A stretch of 64,000 nucleotides of DNA from an uncultured Clostridia bacterium (GCA_934255545.1 CAKQOE010000007.1:1-64000), one strand, 5' to 3'. Positions 23,033-32,888 are shown, numbered from the stretch's first letter. Notes: generated by a model not told the origin, from the letters alone. Made by a program: numbers and translations.

Positions 23033-24751
23033 TTACATCCTTTCAGGCGCAGCGATCCCGAGCAGCGCGAGACCGTTTGCGATAGTCTGCTTTGCTGCGT
23101 ACACGAGCGCGAGCTTTGCCTGCTTTTCTTCTTCGTTGTCTACGAGTATGTGCTCGTCGTGATAGAACTTGTTGAAGAACTGCGCTACGTCTATAATATG
23201 ACGCGTTACGACAGAAGGTTCATACTTTGCAGCCGCGTCCTGGACTACCTCAGGGAATGACGCTATAGCCTTTACAAGCTCGTATGCCGCTTCACCCGTG
23301 ATGTACTTCATGTCAGGCTTTGCTGTGCCGTTTAATACAGCTTCCGCAGACGCTCCTGCGTTTCTGAGCACGCTGCATGCTCTTGCGTGCGTATACTGAA
23401 CGTAAGGGCCTGTCTCACCTTCGAAATTGAGGACCTTGTCCCATGAGAACACATAGTCCTTTATCCTGTTGTTTGAAAGCTCCTGGAACATTACAGCGCC
23501 TATGCCGACATCCTTTGCAGTCTGATCGATATCTTCCTCGGCAACGTTCTTTTCCGCGATGACTTCCTTTGTCTTTTCGATAGCCTTTGTAAGAACGTCG
23601 AGCAGGAATACTACCTTGCCCTTTCTTGTTGACATAGTACCGTCCTCAAGACTTACCATACCGAAAGGAACGTGAACGCACTTGTCGGCCCAGTCAAAGC
23701 CCATAAGGCTCACGATCTTGAAGAGCTGCTGGAAGTGCAGGTTCTGCTGTGAAGCTACTACGTAGATGCACTTGTCGAAATCGTAAGTTTCTTTTCTGTA
23801 TAATACTGCGGCGAGGTCTCTTGTGATGTAGAGAGTCGATCCGTCCTTTTTCTTGATGAGCGCCGGAGTCATGTTGTACTCTGACAGGTCTACGATCTGA
23901 GTTCCGTCAGAATCCTTCAGCAGTCCCTTTGACTCAAGGATGTCAACTACTCTGTCCATCTTATCTGAGTAGAAGCTCTCGCCTGCGTATGAATCAAATG
24001 TGATGCCGAGCAGGTCGTAAACGTAGTTGAACTCCTTGAGTGATTCGTCTCTGAACCACTGCCAGAGAGCAGTTTCTTCCTCTGCTCCGTTTTCGAGCAG
24101 CGTGAACGTATGACGCGCTTCATCTTCAAGCGCCGGATCCTTTTCTGCTTCCTCGTGGAACTTTACATAATACTTGAGAAGTGATTTTATAGGCTCAGCC
24201 TCTACCTCTTCCTTGCTGCCCCACTTTCTGTATGCGACGATCATTTTGCCGAACTGAGTTCCGTAGTCGCCGAGGTGGTTTATCCTTACAACGTTGTAGC
24301 CGAGCGAGTCAAATATCTTGTAAAGCGAGTTGCCGATCACCGTACTTCTTATATGACCGATGTGGAACGGCTTAGCGATGTTAGGCGAAGAGTAATCTAT
24401 GCAGACTGTCTTTCCGTTACCGTCTTCACTTCCGCCGTATGCTGCGCCTGCCTTTATGACAGCGTCCACAGTAGCGCCTGCTACCTCAGCCTTGTTCATA
24501 AAGAAGTTTACGTAAGCGTTTACGTTTTCAACCTTTGAAAATGCTTCATTTCCTGCGAGCTTTTCAGCGAGATCCGCTGCTATCATCTGAGGCGCTTTTC
24601 TCATAGTCTTCGCGAGTCTGAAGCAAGGAAATGCAAAATCTCCCATATTGCTGTCAGGCGGTATCTCTATCATCTCTCTTATGTCAGATGTCTCGAGTCC
24701 GTCTATCATTCCTGATAAAAGCTCCGCGAGCTTGTCTTTCTGTTCCTTCAT
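23033..24751 (-). CDS. argS: Arginyl-tRNA synthetase
   Basis: ArgS charges tRNA-Arg. The 572-residue class I enzyme has an N-terminal ArgS domain (residues about 1-90), the HIGH motif in SSPNIAKPFHIGHIRSTVIG near residue 120 and a KMSKS-like MSTRKGKVVF near residue 375, then the helical anticodon-binding domain (DALR) up to the C-terminal IASFPEVVQDAAAKYEPSVV and ALLGIAAPERM. The ATG at 24751 directly abuts the end of the DUF523 gene, whose last codons carry AAGGAG as the ribosome site. It is the last gene of the operon that begins at 32798. No T-box is seen upstream of it. Confidence 0.96.
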   Translation of the reverse strand: MKEQKDKLAELLSGMIDGLETSDIREMIEIPPDSNMGDFAFPCFRLAKTMRKAPQMIAADLAEKLAGNEAFSKVENVNAYVNFFMNKAEVAGATVDAVIKAGAAYGGSEDGNGKTVCIDYSSPNIAKPFHIGHIRSTVIGNSLYKIFDSLGYNVVRINHLGDYGTQFGKMIVAYRKWGSKEEVEAEPIKSLLKYYVKFHEEAEKDPALEDEARHTFTLLENGAEEETALWQWFRDESLKEFNYVYDLLGITFDSYAGESFYSDKMDRVVDILESKGLLKDSDGTQIVDLSEYNMTPALIKKKDGSTLYITRDLAAVLYRKETYDFDKCIYVVASQQNLHFQQLFKIVSLMGFDWADKCVHVPFGMVSLEDGTMSTRKGKVVFLLDVLTKAIEKTKEVIAEKNVAEEDIDQTAKDVGIGAVMFQELSNNRIKDYVFSWDKVLNFEGETGPYVQYTHARACSVLRNAGASAEAVLNGTAKPDMKYITGEAAYELVKAIASFPEVVQDAAAKYEPSVVTRHIIDVAQFFNKFYHDEHILVDNEEEKQAKLALVYAAKQTIANGLALLGIAAPERM

Positions 24752-25276
24752 CTATCTTTCTCCTTCAAAATTACTGTCAGCAAGATCCTTTTCTGTCATC
24801 AGCTGTATGCCGTTTCTTCTGAAAAGCGCAGCCGTAATGCCGTCCCCGTCTGTCAGTGTCCCGTTGAAATTACCGTCATAAATGCGCCCGCAGCCGCACG
24901 AAGGGCTGTTTGCCTTAAGAACAGCCGTCACCGGCTGCCCGTCACTGTCCGTAAGGACTCCGTCATGCATGAATGAAGCTGCGCAGCAGTCCTCGGCCGC
25001 ATCCGCGTCCCGCATGAGCTCCCTGTAAACGCTTTTGAGCGCCAGCGCTGCGCCCCGCTCAAACTCAGGCGTGACATCTAAACCTTCTTTATTTATGACG
25101 CGCCCGTCAGGCTGTATCTCAGCAGGCGGCCTCGGTGTCGTAAGACCTCCGTCCCTTTCCGGGCACACTGTAATATACTTTTTATCTTTTAAAAACTCAA
25201 CAACGCCCGGCGACAGATTATCACCGCCGTTATACTTACATTTTACCCCGAGAAGGCATTCACTTACAACATACAT
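24752..25276 (-). CDS. DUF523 family protein
   Basis: A 174-residue soluble protein of the DUF523 (YbbK-like) family. Typical are SECLLGVKCKYNGG at the N-terminus, CPERDGGLTTPRPPAEI near residue 38 and KANSPSCGCGRIYDG near residue 120. Conserved Cys residues in these motifs suggest metal or substrate binding, but no activity is established. It lies in the operon between mutS2 (35 bp upstream) and argS (0 bp downstream). The palindrome at 24922-24937 codes part of the stretch before SPSCGCG. Confidence 0.84.
   Translation of the reverse strand: MYVVSECLLGVKCKYNGGDNLSPGVVEFLKDKKYITVCPERDGGLTTPRPPAEIQPDGRVINKEGLDVTPEFERGAALALKSVYRELMRDADAAEDCCAASFMHDGVLTDSDGQPVTAVLKANSPSCGCGRIYDGNFNGTLTDGDGITAALFRRNGIQLMTEKDLADSNFEGER
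24922..24937. repeat. CGTCACCG-core palindrome inside the DUF523 gene
   Basis: Arms CAGCCG and CGGCTG around TCAC, coding Gln-Pro-Val-Thr-Ala near residue 115. Confidence 0.55.
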
Positions 25277-25311
25277 ATTTCATGTTCCTTATATTATTGA
25301 TAACGTATACT

Positions 25312-27726
25312 TTACTGTTTAAGATCAACGACTGTAACGCCCTCGCCGCCTTCGTAAAAGCTGCCCGGCGCAAACGAGTCAACGTGCGCGTGCTTTCTGA
25401 AGAGCTGCTGCAGGCCGCGCCTGAGTGTGCCTGTACCGCGGCCGTGTATCACAGTTACCTGCGGCAGGCCTGCCATATACGCGTCGTCAAGATACTTGTC
25501 AACTTCCATTATAGCATCGTCAAGATTTTTGCCTATGACATTTATGCTTGTAGATATATTCATAGTCTTCTGCGAGTACATATTGCTGTAGTTTGAACGC
25601 TGCGGCTTTTCATCATCAAAGCTCTTCTGTACGCCGTGCTTGTCTATCTTAGTTATGTCAGCCAGCTTTACCTTGAGCTTCATATTGCCTATCTGGACAT
25701 ATAGATTGCCTTTGTCGTCAGGCAGAGAAGCCACTATGCCCTTCTGACCCATAGTTACCAGGTTTATCCTGTCACCAAGCTCAAGCTCATCCCGCGAAGC
25801 AGGCTTCGCGTTTACCGCAGGCTCAAACGTTTCGCGATATTCGTCGCTCTTCTGCCTGAGCTTTCTGCGCACTACCTGCTGCCTGCGCGTCATTTCAGCG
25901 TTCGCCGCAGGCGCATTCTCCTGCATATCGCGCAGCTCCTTCATCTCCTGCTTTATCTCGTCAGCAAACCTGCGGGCCTCAGCGACTATGTCAAACGCCT
26001 CCTGGCGGGCCTTCTTAAGCATCTTCTCGCGCTTTTCCTCAGCATTCTCCTGGCGTCTGCGTATCTCGTCCTCTCGCCTGTTCAGCTTCAGCTTAAGAGC
26101 AGCAGCCCTGCCGCGCTCAGCCTCTGCAGCGCTCCTGTCTTCCTCGATAGCGCTTATGATATTTTCAAATTCAAGTTCTTCTGAATCTATAAGCTCGCGC
26201 GCATGGTCTATTATCTCTGACGGTATGCCGAGCTTCTTTGATATCTCAAAAGCGTTCGACTTGCCGGCAACGCCGATAGTCAGCCTGTACGTCGGACTCA
26301 GCGTTTCAACGTCGAACTCCATAGAGGCGTTTTCTACGCCCTCAGTGCTTATAGCGTACTTTTTGAGCTCGCTGTAATGCGTAGTCGCAAACGTCATGCA
26401 GCCGCGCTCTTTAAGCCAGTCGAGTATGGATATCGCAAGCGCCGCGCCCTCTGTAGGGTCAGTTCCGGCGCCCAGCTCATCGACCAGGACGAGAGTCCTG
26501 CTGTCAGCCTCAGCCATTATTTCCACAATATTCTTCATATGTGAGGAGAATGTACTCAGGCTCTGCTCTATACTCTGCTCATCGCCGATATCAGCGAATA
26601 TCTTACGCATAACAGGCAGATAAGTGCCCGGCCCTGCCGGGATATGCATGCCTGACTGATGCATGAGCATCATGAGACCCACAGTCTTTAAGGTTACCGT
26701 CTTACCGCCTGTGTTAGGGCCCGTAACTACGAGCGTCCTGTAGTCCTTGCCGCAGTATATATCGAGCGGTACGGCCTTCTGCGGGTCGAGCAGCGGATGG
26801 CGCCCGCGCCTTATGTCTATTATGCCCTTCTTGCTTACTTTGGCGGCAGAGCCGCCCATCTGTACAGACATTTTTGCCTTTGCGAATATCACGTCGAGCC
26901 GCGTCAGGTATTTCTGGTTGCTTATGATATGCCTTACAGAAGAGCCGACCTCGCGCGAAAGCTCCGCGAGTATGCGGTTTATTTCTTCGCGTTCCTTGAG
27001 CTCAAGCTCGCGTATCTCATTATTTATATTTACTACAGACTGCGGCTCTATAAAGAGCGTCGCTCCCGTAGCCGATCTGTCATGGATTATGCCCGGAAAC
27101 TTTGCTCTGTTTTCCTGCTTTACAGGGATAACGAACCTGCCGTCCCTCATAGTGACTACAGCGTCAGCAAGCAGCTCCTTGTTAGTGTTTGATGAGACCA
27201 TCGCGTTTATACGGTCGCGCGCAGCCTCGCGCTGCCTCGTTATCCTGCGCCTTATATCATGAAGCAGAGGGCTTGCCGTGTCACGCATAGACTCTTCACT
27301 CTCTATGCAGCTGTCTATATGATCCTCAAGACGCTTTTCAGGGTTTATGACCTCCATATAGCCCTTTATATGATGTAATGAATCAGGATCGCTGAATGCG
27401 TCATCCTTCATGAATTCAAGCGTCTCCCGCGCCACGCGCAGGCTCGTCATTATATCAAGCAGCTCTCCCATCGAAAGCACTCCGCCTTTTTCTGCATAGC
27501 GCGCGCTCCTCTTAACATCACGCAGGCCGCCCAGCGGTAAAGCCCCCTTATGCATAATAACGGAAACCGCTTCATCGGTTTCCGCCAGCATATCTCTGAT
27601 CTTATGTTCTTCAAACACAGGAACGATCTCTCCGATGTCCTTGCGGGCCATCGGAGAAATTGCTTTCTGCGCAGTCATTTCCTTTATCTTATCGAATTCT
27701 AATACTCTGTAAACCTTTTCGTTCAT
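25312..27726 (-). CDS. mutS2: MutS2 ATPase/endonuclease (ribosome rescue, anti-recombination)
   Basis: The 804-residue protein has MutS-like core and lever helices (about 1-300), the ATPase with Walker A TGPNTGGKTVTLKTVG near residue 337 and Walker B region TLVLVDELGAGTDPTEGAAL near residue 412, a long charged coiled coil (about 520-630) and a C-terminal Smr domain (about 730-804) with HGRGTGTLRRGL. Bacterial MutS2 binds branched DNA and, in Bacillus, splits collided ribosomes. The length is typical (about 780-800). It lies 12 bp after zapA, as in many Firmicutes. The start at 27726 is close to the zapA stop. Confidence 0.95.
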   Translation of the reverse strand: MNEKVYRVLEFDKIKEMTAQKAISPMARKDIGEIVPVFEEHKIRDMLAETDEAVSVIMHKGALPLGGLRDVKRSARYAEKGGVLSMGELLDIMTSLRVARETLEFMKDDAFSDPDSLHHIKGYMEVINPEKRLEDHIDSCIESEESMRDTASPLLHDIRRRITRQREAARDRINAMVSSNTNKELLADAVVTMRDGRFVIPVKQENRAKFPGIIHDRSATGATLFIEPQSVVNINNEIRELELKEREEINRILAELSREVGSSVRHIISNQKYLTRLDVIFAKAKMSVQMGGSAAKVSKKGIIDIRRGRHPLLDPQKAVPLDIYCGKDYRTLVVTGPNTGGKTVTLKTVGLMMLMHQSGMHIPAGPGTYLPVMRKIFADIGDEQSIEQSLSTFSSHMKNIVEIMAEADSRTLVLVDELGAGTDPTEGAALAISILDWLKERGCMTFATTHYSELKKYAISTEGVENASMEFDVETLSPTYRLTIGVAGKSNAFEISKKLGIPSEIIDHARELIDSEELEFENIISAIEEDRSAAEAERGRAAALKLKLNRREDEIRRRQENAEEKREKMLKKARQEAFDIVAEARRFADEIKQEMKELRDMQENAPAANAEMTRRQQVVRRKLRQKSDEYRETFEPAVNAKPASRDELELGDRINLVTMGQKGIVASLPDDKGNLYVQIGNMKLKVKLADITKIDKHGVQKSFDDEKPQRSNYSNMYSQKTMNISTSINVIGKNLDDAIMEVDKYLDDAYMAGLPQVTVIHGRGTGTLRRGLQQLFRKHAHVDSFAPGSFYEGGEGVTVVDLKQ

Positions 27727-27738
27727 GCACTCCTGCCT

Positions 27739-28452
27739 TTACTTTCCGGCTTTCTTGAGACTATCGAGTTCGTTTTTAAGATGAAGATTTTCCATCTGTA
27801 TGTCAAAGAAGCTGTTTTCAAGCTCCTTGTACTTATCCTGTATTTCACTCGCATCCTGAGATTCGCTGTCGCGCTCAGCCTCAAGCTCCTTTATTCTGTC
27901 GCGGAGCTTGTCTGACTCAGCCTGTGCTTCGTCGTACTTAACGCGCAGATCCTTGAGTTCGTCAGAGTCTTTCTCAGTCTCTGAATTCAGCTCCTTTTCA
28001 AAATCAAGCTCTTCCTTGAGTTTGTCTATCTGCTTTTTAAGATCATCGATCTCATCAGCGGCCTTATTTAACTCAACATTCTTGAGATTGAATATGCGCT
28101 GCAGCTCGCGGAGCTGTTCAACGCTGTTCTGAGCGTCTTCCTTGTACTGCTTGAAGCTTGATTTCGCATCTTCCCACAGCTGTATATAGTGATCTGCATC
28201 CTTTCTGAGGTCTGCTATGACGTCCTCAAGCTCTGCCGCGTGTTTGCGTGACTCGTAAAGGTCGTCTGTTACATTTACAGCTGCGAGTACAGCGAGTGAT
28301 GAAACTGACATGGAGGGCAGTGCCTTCGCGAGTTCAGTCATTACCTTATCAACGTGTCTCGCGACGGTCACGACGCGGTCACCTGAGTCGCCGCCTGCTA
28401 TCGTGTATTCCTGTCCATAGATCTTAACAGTTACTTTGCCGTTTTCCCCCAT
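27739..28452 (-). CDS. zapA: Cell division protein ZapA with long coiled-coil extension
   Basis: ZapA cross-links FtsZ filaments at the division ring. The first 95 residues are a ZapA domain (KVTVKIYGQEYTIAGGDSGD, then VARHVDKVMTELAKALPSMS and AVLAAVNVTDDLYE). The rest, to residue 237, is a continuous acidic coiled coil. Common ZapA proteins are about 90-110 residues; long forms with such a coil are known in Clostridia. It follows pheT by 25 bp and precedes mutS2 by 12 bp, a conserved Firmicutes order. The ATG at 28452 follows GGGAGGAAATC-like sequence, a good site. Confidence 0.9.
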   Translation of the reverse strand: MGENGKVTVKIYGQEYTIAGGDSGDRVVTVARHVDKVMTELAKALPSMSVSSLAVLAAVNVTDDLYESRKHAAELEDVIADLRKDADHYIQLWEDAKSSFKQYKEDAQNSVEQLRELQRIFNLKNVELNKAADEIDDLKKQIDKLKEELDFEKELNSETEKDSDELKDLRVKYDEAQAESDKLRDRIKELEAERDSESQDASEIQDKYKELENSFFDIQMENLHLKNELDSLKKAGK

Positions 28453-28477
28453 ATTGATTTCCTCCCGGGATAATTAT

Positions 28478-30880
28478 CTACATTTCTCTCAGGACAGCGT
28501 TTAATCCCTTTTCAAGTCCTGAAAGTATATTTTTATGAACTTCTGAAACCTCGTCATCAGTCAGTGTCTTTTCAGCGTCTCTGTATGTGAGCGCAAAAGC
28601 GACACTCTTTTTGCCGGATTCTATCTGCTTGCCGCGGTATACATCGAAGAGCTCAGCCTTTTCAAGGAGATCTCCGCCGTTTTCCTCGATGATGTCCATA
28701 ATGCTTCCAACTGTAACGTTCTCGTCAACGAGAAGAGCGATGTCTCTTGTAACAGCTGGATACTTTGGAAGCGGCTTGTAAATTATTTCTGTCTTTGACT
28801 GTGCCATTACTATAGTGAAGAGTAATTCACAAGTATATACTCTTTCACTTATGCCGTATCTTTCTGCAACATCCGGATGCATCTCGCCGATAGTACCGAT
28901 GAGCTCTCCATCGCTTATGATGTTTGCGCATCTTCCCGGATGATACATAGTAAGTCCGCTTTCAGCCTCGTACTCAGCACCCTTTATACCGAGAAGATCG
29001 AGAAGACCGTCTACTATGCCCTTAAGCTCAAAGAAATCAGTACCGTCGCCGTAAGTTCCGATACAAAGGCCCTCAGCCTCCAGCGGCTGACCATCACAGT
29101 TTATCTTTACATTGTTGAATATCTTGCCTATCTCAAACAGTTTTGCTGACTTGTTGCCCTTTGCGAAATTCTTTGAAAGCACTTCCATCATATTAGGAGT
29201 CAGCATAGTTCTCATTACGCTGTTTTCTTCGCCCAGCGGATTTATGATCTTAACGAAATTCCTTCTTGAGATATCCGTTTCAGAAACGCCGGCCTTATCA
29301 ACGCTCTTAGGACTTACGAACGAATAAGTAAGTATCTCGTCAAGTCCGTAGCCTGTAAGTATGTTTCTTGTCTTTGTTCTCAGAGTCTCAGCCTTTGTGA
29401 GCTTTGCAGCCTGTCCGCCTGAAGGGAGTGAAACAGGAAGCTCGTCATAACCGTACATACGTGCGACCTCTTCTACGTAATCCTCTTCGATCAGAAGGTC
29501 CTGTCTTACAGTAGGAGGCGTTACAGTCATTATGTCACCCTTTGCCTCAACTGTCATTTCAAGGCTTTCAAATATCTTTACCATATCCTCTTCAGGTATG
29601 TCTGTTCCGAGAACGTGATTTATCCTTGAAGCTCTTACATCGAGAGGTCTTGCCTTCTGTACTTCAGGATATACGTCTACAGAACCGCCTACGACAGTAC
29701 CGCAGCCGAGCATCTCAACAAGTCTGCATACTCTGTCTGCAGCAGCCTCGCAGAGATTTGCGTCTATGCCCTTTTCATATCTGCCTGAAGCCTCAGTTCT
29801 GAGAACGAGCTTCTTTGATGACGCTCTTACAGAGTCGCCGTTGAAGTTTGCAGATTCGAGAACTACTGTAGCAGTATCATCCTTTATCTCAGAATCGAGA
29901 CCGCCCATGATACCTGCAACAGCGATAGGCTTCTCTGCATCGTTTATCATGAGGATGCTGTCAGAAAGCTCTCTCTCTGTACCGTCAAGAGTAGTGAACT
30001 TTGCGCCCTGCTCCGCAGTATCAACAATGATCTTTCCGCCTGCGATATCTCTGATATCAAAAGCGTGGAGCGGCTGGCCGTATTCCATCATTACGAAGTT
30101 AGTTATATCTACTATGTTGTTTATAGGTCTCATGCCGCCGTGCATGAGTCTCTTCTGCAGCCACCATGGTGACTGGCCGATCTTTACATCCTTTATGACT
30201 CTTGCTGTATATCTCGGGCAGAGCTCGTTGTTCTTTACTTCTACCTTGATGTAATCGTTTACATCGCCTGTTTCGTTCTGAGCCTTTGTATCAGGATACT
30301 TGAGCTCATGTCCGAAAACAGCGGCAGCCTCGCGCGCCATGCCGAGCATTGACAGGCAGTCAGGCCTGTTAGGAGTGATCTCGAAATCGACTACGCTGTC
30401 TTTAAGGCCAAGCGCATCAGCGATATCTGTGCCAGGCTTAATGTCGTCGTCAAGGATCCATATACCGTCTTTTATGAGAGTATTTATGACCTTGTCCTCA
30501 TAACCCATCTCAGCAGCTGAGCACAGCATACCGTCAGACAGCACGCCTCTGAGCTTTCCGCTCTTTATAACTGTACCGTCAGGAAGTACTCCTCCGTCAC
30601 GGATAACAGGAACAACAGCGCCTTCAAAGACGTTCTTTGCGCCTGTAACTATCTGAAGAGGCTTGTCTTCGCCTACATCCAGCTGGCAGACTACGAGCTT
30701 GTCTGCGTCAGGATGCTTTTCTATTTTAAGTATCTTGCCGACCATTATCTTTGAGAACTTTGTTCCCATAGGTTCAACAGTCTCGATATTTGAACCGGAA
30801 AGTATCATTCTGTCGCAGAATTCATCAACCGGAACATCTATGTCTACATAATCTTTAAGCCAATTTACGGAAACTAACAT
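28478..30880 (-). CDS. pheT: Phenylalanyl-tRNA synthetase beta subunit
   Basis: PheT with PheS forms the alpha2-beta2 enzyme that charges tRNA-Phe. The 800-residue chain has the tRNA-binding OB fold (KIMVGKILKIEKHPDADKLV near residue 44), the B3/4 editing domain (FEITPNRPDCLSMLGMAREA near residue 168), B5, a catalytic-like core (EEDYVEEVARMYGYDELP near residue 470) and the C-terminal FDX-ACB domain (PLPKYPAVTRDIALLVDENV near residue 700). Length is typical. It lies 63 bp after pheS. Confidence 0.97.
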   Translation of the reverse strand: MLVSVNWLKDYVDIDVPVDEFCDRMILSGSNIETVEPMGTKFSKIMVGKILKIEKHPDADKLVVCQLDVGEDKPLQIVTGAKNVFEGAVVPVIRDGGVLPDGTVIKSGKLRGVLSDGMLCSAAEMGYEDKVINTLIKDGIWILDDDIKPGTDIADALGLKDSVVDFEITPNRPDCLSMLGMAREAAAVFGHELKYPDTKAQNETGDVNDYIKVEVKNNELCPRYTARVIKDVKIGQSPWWLQKRLMHGGMRPINNIVDITNFVMMEYGQPLHAFDIRDIAGGKIIVDTAEQGAKFTTLDGTERELSDSILMINDAEKPIAVAGIMGGLDSEIKDDTATVVLESANFNGDSVRASSKKLVLRTEASGRYEKGIDANLCEAAADRVCRLVEMLGCGTVVGGSVDVYPEVQKARPLDVRASRINHVLGTDIPEEDMVKIFESLEMTVEAKGDIMTVTPPTVRQDLLIEEDYVEEVARMYGYDELPVSLPSGGQAAKLTKAETLRTKTRNILTGYGLDEILTYSFVSPKSVDKAGVSETDISRRNFVKIINPLGEENSVMRTMLTPNMMEVLSKNFAKGNKSAKLFEIGKIFNNVKINCDGQPLEAEGLCIGTYGDGTDFFELKGIVDGLLDLLGIKGAEYEAESGLTMYHPGRCANIISDGELIGTIGEMHPDVAERYGISERVYTCELLFTIVMAQSKTEIIYKPLPKYPAVTRDIALLVDENVTVGSIMDIIEENGGDLLEKAELFDVYRGKQIESGKKSVAFALTYRDAEKTLTDDEVSEVHKNILSGLEKGLNAVLREM

Positions 30881-30943
30881 TTATTTTCACCTCTGTTTTG
30901 CTTTTATGGTATCGTATTTTGCGAGCAGTATTTAAATCCTTAA

Positions 30944-31966
30944 TTATTTAAACTGCTTCAGGAATCTTTCGTCATTTTCGTAGAATAACCTTATATCATC
31001 GACCTCATACTTGAGCATCGCGATACGCTCTACGCCGATACCAAAGGCAAAGCCTGTGTATTTTTCAGTATCGATGCCGCCGATCTTAAGAACGTTAGGA
31101 TGTACCATGCCGCAGCCGAGTATCTCTATCCAGCCGCTGCCCTTGCATACCTTGCAGCCCTTGCCGCCGCACTTGAAGCATGAAACGTCTACCTCTGCGC
31201 TCGGCTCAGTGAATGGGAAGTGATGCGGTCTGAACTTTGTCTTTGTATCAGGTCCGAACATCTGTCTGGCAAACTCAGCAAGAGTGCCCTTAAGGTCAGC
31301 CATAGTGATGCCTTCTCCTACAACAAGGCCCTCTACCTGATGGAATACAGGAGAATGAGTTGCGTCAGGAGTATCGCATCTGTAAACGCGTCCCGGAGAT
31401 ATGATCTTCATAGGAGGCTCCTTAGTAAGCAGAGTTCTTGCCTGTACAGGTGAAGTCTGCGTTCTCAGGAGTATGTTTTCATCGATGTAAAATGTATCCG
31501 TCATATCTCTTGCAGGATGGTTAGGACCTGCGTTGAGCGCGTCGAAGTTCATGAATACAGTCTCGACCTCAGGTCCTTCAACAAGCTCAAAACCCATGTT
31601 CATAAAGATCCTTGACATATCGTCTATAGTCTGAGTAAGCGGATGCTTGACACCGTGAGGCATCACCTTTCCCGGCTCAGTAACATCGATCTTTTCTGCT
31701 CTGAATCTTGCCTTCTTCTGGATCTCCTTAAGATCCTTTCTCTTGTTGTCAAGGATAGTCTCGATCTCGCTGCGTACTTCGTTTGCGAGCTTTCCTACTT
31801 CCTTTCTCTCATCAGCATTGAGCGAGCCCATAGATCTGAGTATCTCTGTCAGTCTGCCCTTTTTACCAAGGACCTTGACTCTGATTTCTTCTACGCTTTC
31901 CGGAGCAGCTGCCTCATTTATCTGAGATCTCACTTCCTCAAGAATAGTCTTAAGCTGTTTCTGCAT
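30944..31966 (-). CDS. pheS: Phenylalanyl-tRNA synthetase alpha subunit
   Basis: The catalytic subunit, 340 residues. An N-terminal coiled coil (about 1-95, with KVLGKKGRLTEILRSMGSL) is followed by the class II core: motif 1 GFELVEGPEVETVFMNFDAL near residue 130, then ISPGRVYRCDTPDATHSPVF near residue 190 (motif 2) and GFAFGIGVERIAMLKYEVDD near residue 307 (motif 3). The Cys pairs CFKCGGKGCKVCKGSGW near residue 260 are a feature of many Firmicutes PheS proteins. It follows the RNA methyltransferase gene by 37 bp. I saw no T-box leader in this gap. Confidence 0.97.
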   Translation of the reverse strand: MQKQLKTILEEVRSQINEAAAPESVEEIRVKVLGKKGRLTEILRSMGSLNADERKEVGKLANEVRSEIETILDNKRKDLKEIQKKARFRAEKIDVTEPGKVMPHGVKHPLTQTIDDMSRIFMNMGFELVEGPEVETVFMNFDALNAGPNHPARDMTDTFYIDENILLRTQTSPVQARTLLTKEPPMKIISPGRVYRCDTPDATHSPVFHQVEGLVVGEGITMADLKGTLAEFARQMFGPDTKTKFRPHHFPFTEPSAEVDVSCFKCGGKGCKVCKGSGWIEILGCGMVHPNVLKIGGIDTEKYTGFAFGIGVERIAMLKYEVDDIRLFYENDERFLKQFK

Positions 31967-32003
31967 TTCATTCCTCCATGAATCATCAATGTATTATGTA
32001 TTA

Positions 32004-32798
32004 TCAGCGCATGTGGCGCTGCCTTACTGCCTCGTACATTACTACAGCTGCTGCTACAGCTGCGTTGAGCGATTCTATCGTTCCCTCCATAGGCAGCTTT
32101 ACATTTACGTCTGCTGCGTTCTGAAGCTCCTCGCATACGCCGTTAGCTTCGTTGCCTATGACAAGAGCTGTCTTATGTGCCATATCAGCGTCATAAAAAA
32201 GCTTTTCTGCGTACGGCGACGTGCATATTATCTGTCTGCCGTGAGCTCTCAGCTTCTCGGCTGCATCCTCCGGCGAGCCTGTAAAAAGAAGGCGGACTCT
32301 GTAAAGCGAGCCTGCCGCAGCCCTTACTGTCTTCGGCGAAAACAGATCGGCAGTGCCCTTTACTATGACAGCTCCGGCAAAACCGGCAGCGTCAGCCGTT
32401 CTTATGACGGTACCTATATTTCCCGGATCCTGCAGCCTGTCGAGCACTATGACATCGTCAGTTTCATCAAAGAAACGCTGCTCGCTGCACTCCGGCTTTT
32501 CAGATACGGCCGCTATGCCCTGAGGCGTCTCAGTATCAGCAGTCTTATCAAACAGCGCTCTTGACAGCATATATACAGGAACGTCATTTTTTCTGCCGCC
32601 TGTTATACGCTCAAGCGCCGATATGTCAAAATCATCGCGCACGAAAACGCTTTTAAGCTCCGCTCCGTTCTTTACTGCTTCTTCTATGAGGTTTATACCC
32701 TCAATGACATACAGTCCTTCACGGTCGCGGTGCTTGCGTTTGTAAAGACGCGCAAATGATTTGTAAATTTCATTGTCAGATGATGTGATCTTTTTCAT
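32004..32798 (-). CDS. TrmH/SpoU-family RNA 2'-O-methyltransferase
   Basis: A 264-residue SPOUT enzyme that methylates a ribose 2'-OH in rRNA or tRNA. An N-terminal substrate-binding part (residues about 1-80, with LYKRKHRDREGLYVIEGINL) is followed by the SPOUT core: VIVLDRLQDPGNIGTVIRTA near residue 118 (motif 1), then KTALVIGNEANGVCEEL near residue 208 (motif 2) and VKLPMEGTIESLNAAVAAAV near residue 232 (motif 3). This is the usual first gene before pheST in Clostridia. The ATG at 32798 lacks a clear ribosome site. The exact target base is not readable. Confidence 0.9.
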   Translation of the reverse strand: MKKITSSDNEIYKSFARLYKRKHRDREGLYVIEGINLIEEAVKNGAELKSVFVRDDFDISALERITGGRKNDVPVYMLSRALFDKTADTETPQGIAAVSEKPECSEQRFFDETDDVIVLDRLQDPGNIGTVIRTADAAGFAGAVIVKGTADLFSPKTVRAAAGSLYRVRLLFTGSPEDAAEKLRAHGRQIICTSPYAEKLFYDADMAHKTALVIGNEANGVCEELQNAADVNVKLPMEGTIESLNAAVAAAVVMYEAVRQRHMR

Positions 32799-32816
32799 AT
32801 TTATCGCAGGGACCGG

Positions 32817-32830
32817 GCGCCTGCAGGCGC
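32817..32830. repeat. GC-rich palindrome, 14 bp
   Basis: GCGCCTG joined to CAGGCGC, self-complementary; a G-T pair at the ends would extend it to 16. It lies in the leader of the pheST operon. Confidence 0.45.
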
Positions 32831-32862
32831 TTCATCCCGTAACCTTTTGATATACGTGCAAT

Positions 32863-32888
32863 GGGCGGCCAAAGGCCGCCCCTGTTTT
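32863..32888 (+). terminator. Terminator-like hairpin facing the plus strand
   Basis: GGGCGGCC, loop AAA, GGCCGCCC, then CTGTTTTTT. It is a textbook plus-strand terminator, yet no plus-strand gene lies upstream. Read on the minus strand it is a hairpin in the leader of the pheST operon. Confidence 0.6.

Noticed and set aside
23010..25320. AACGTATAC near the 3' ends of argS and of mutS2
   Set aside because: The two sites share about 18 of 20 bases around the stop codons, but frames differ and only two copies are seen; too little to call a repeat.
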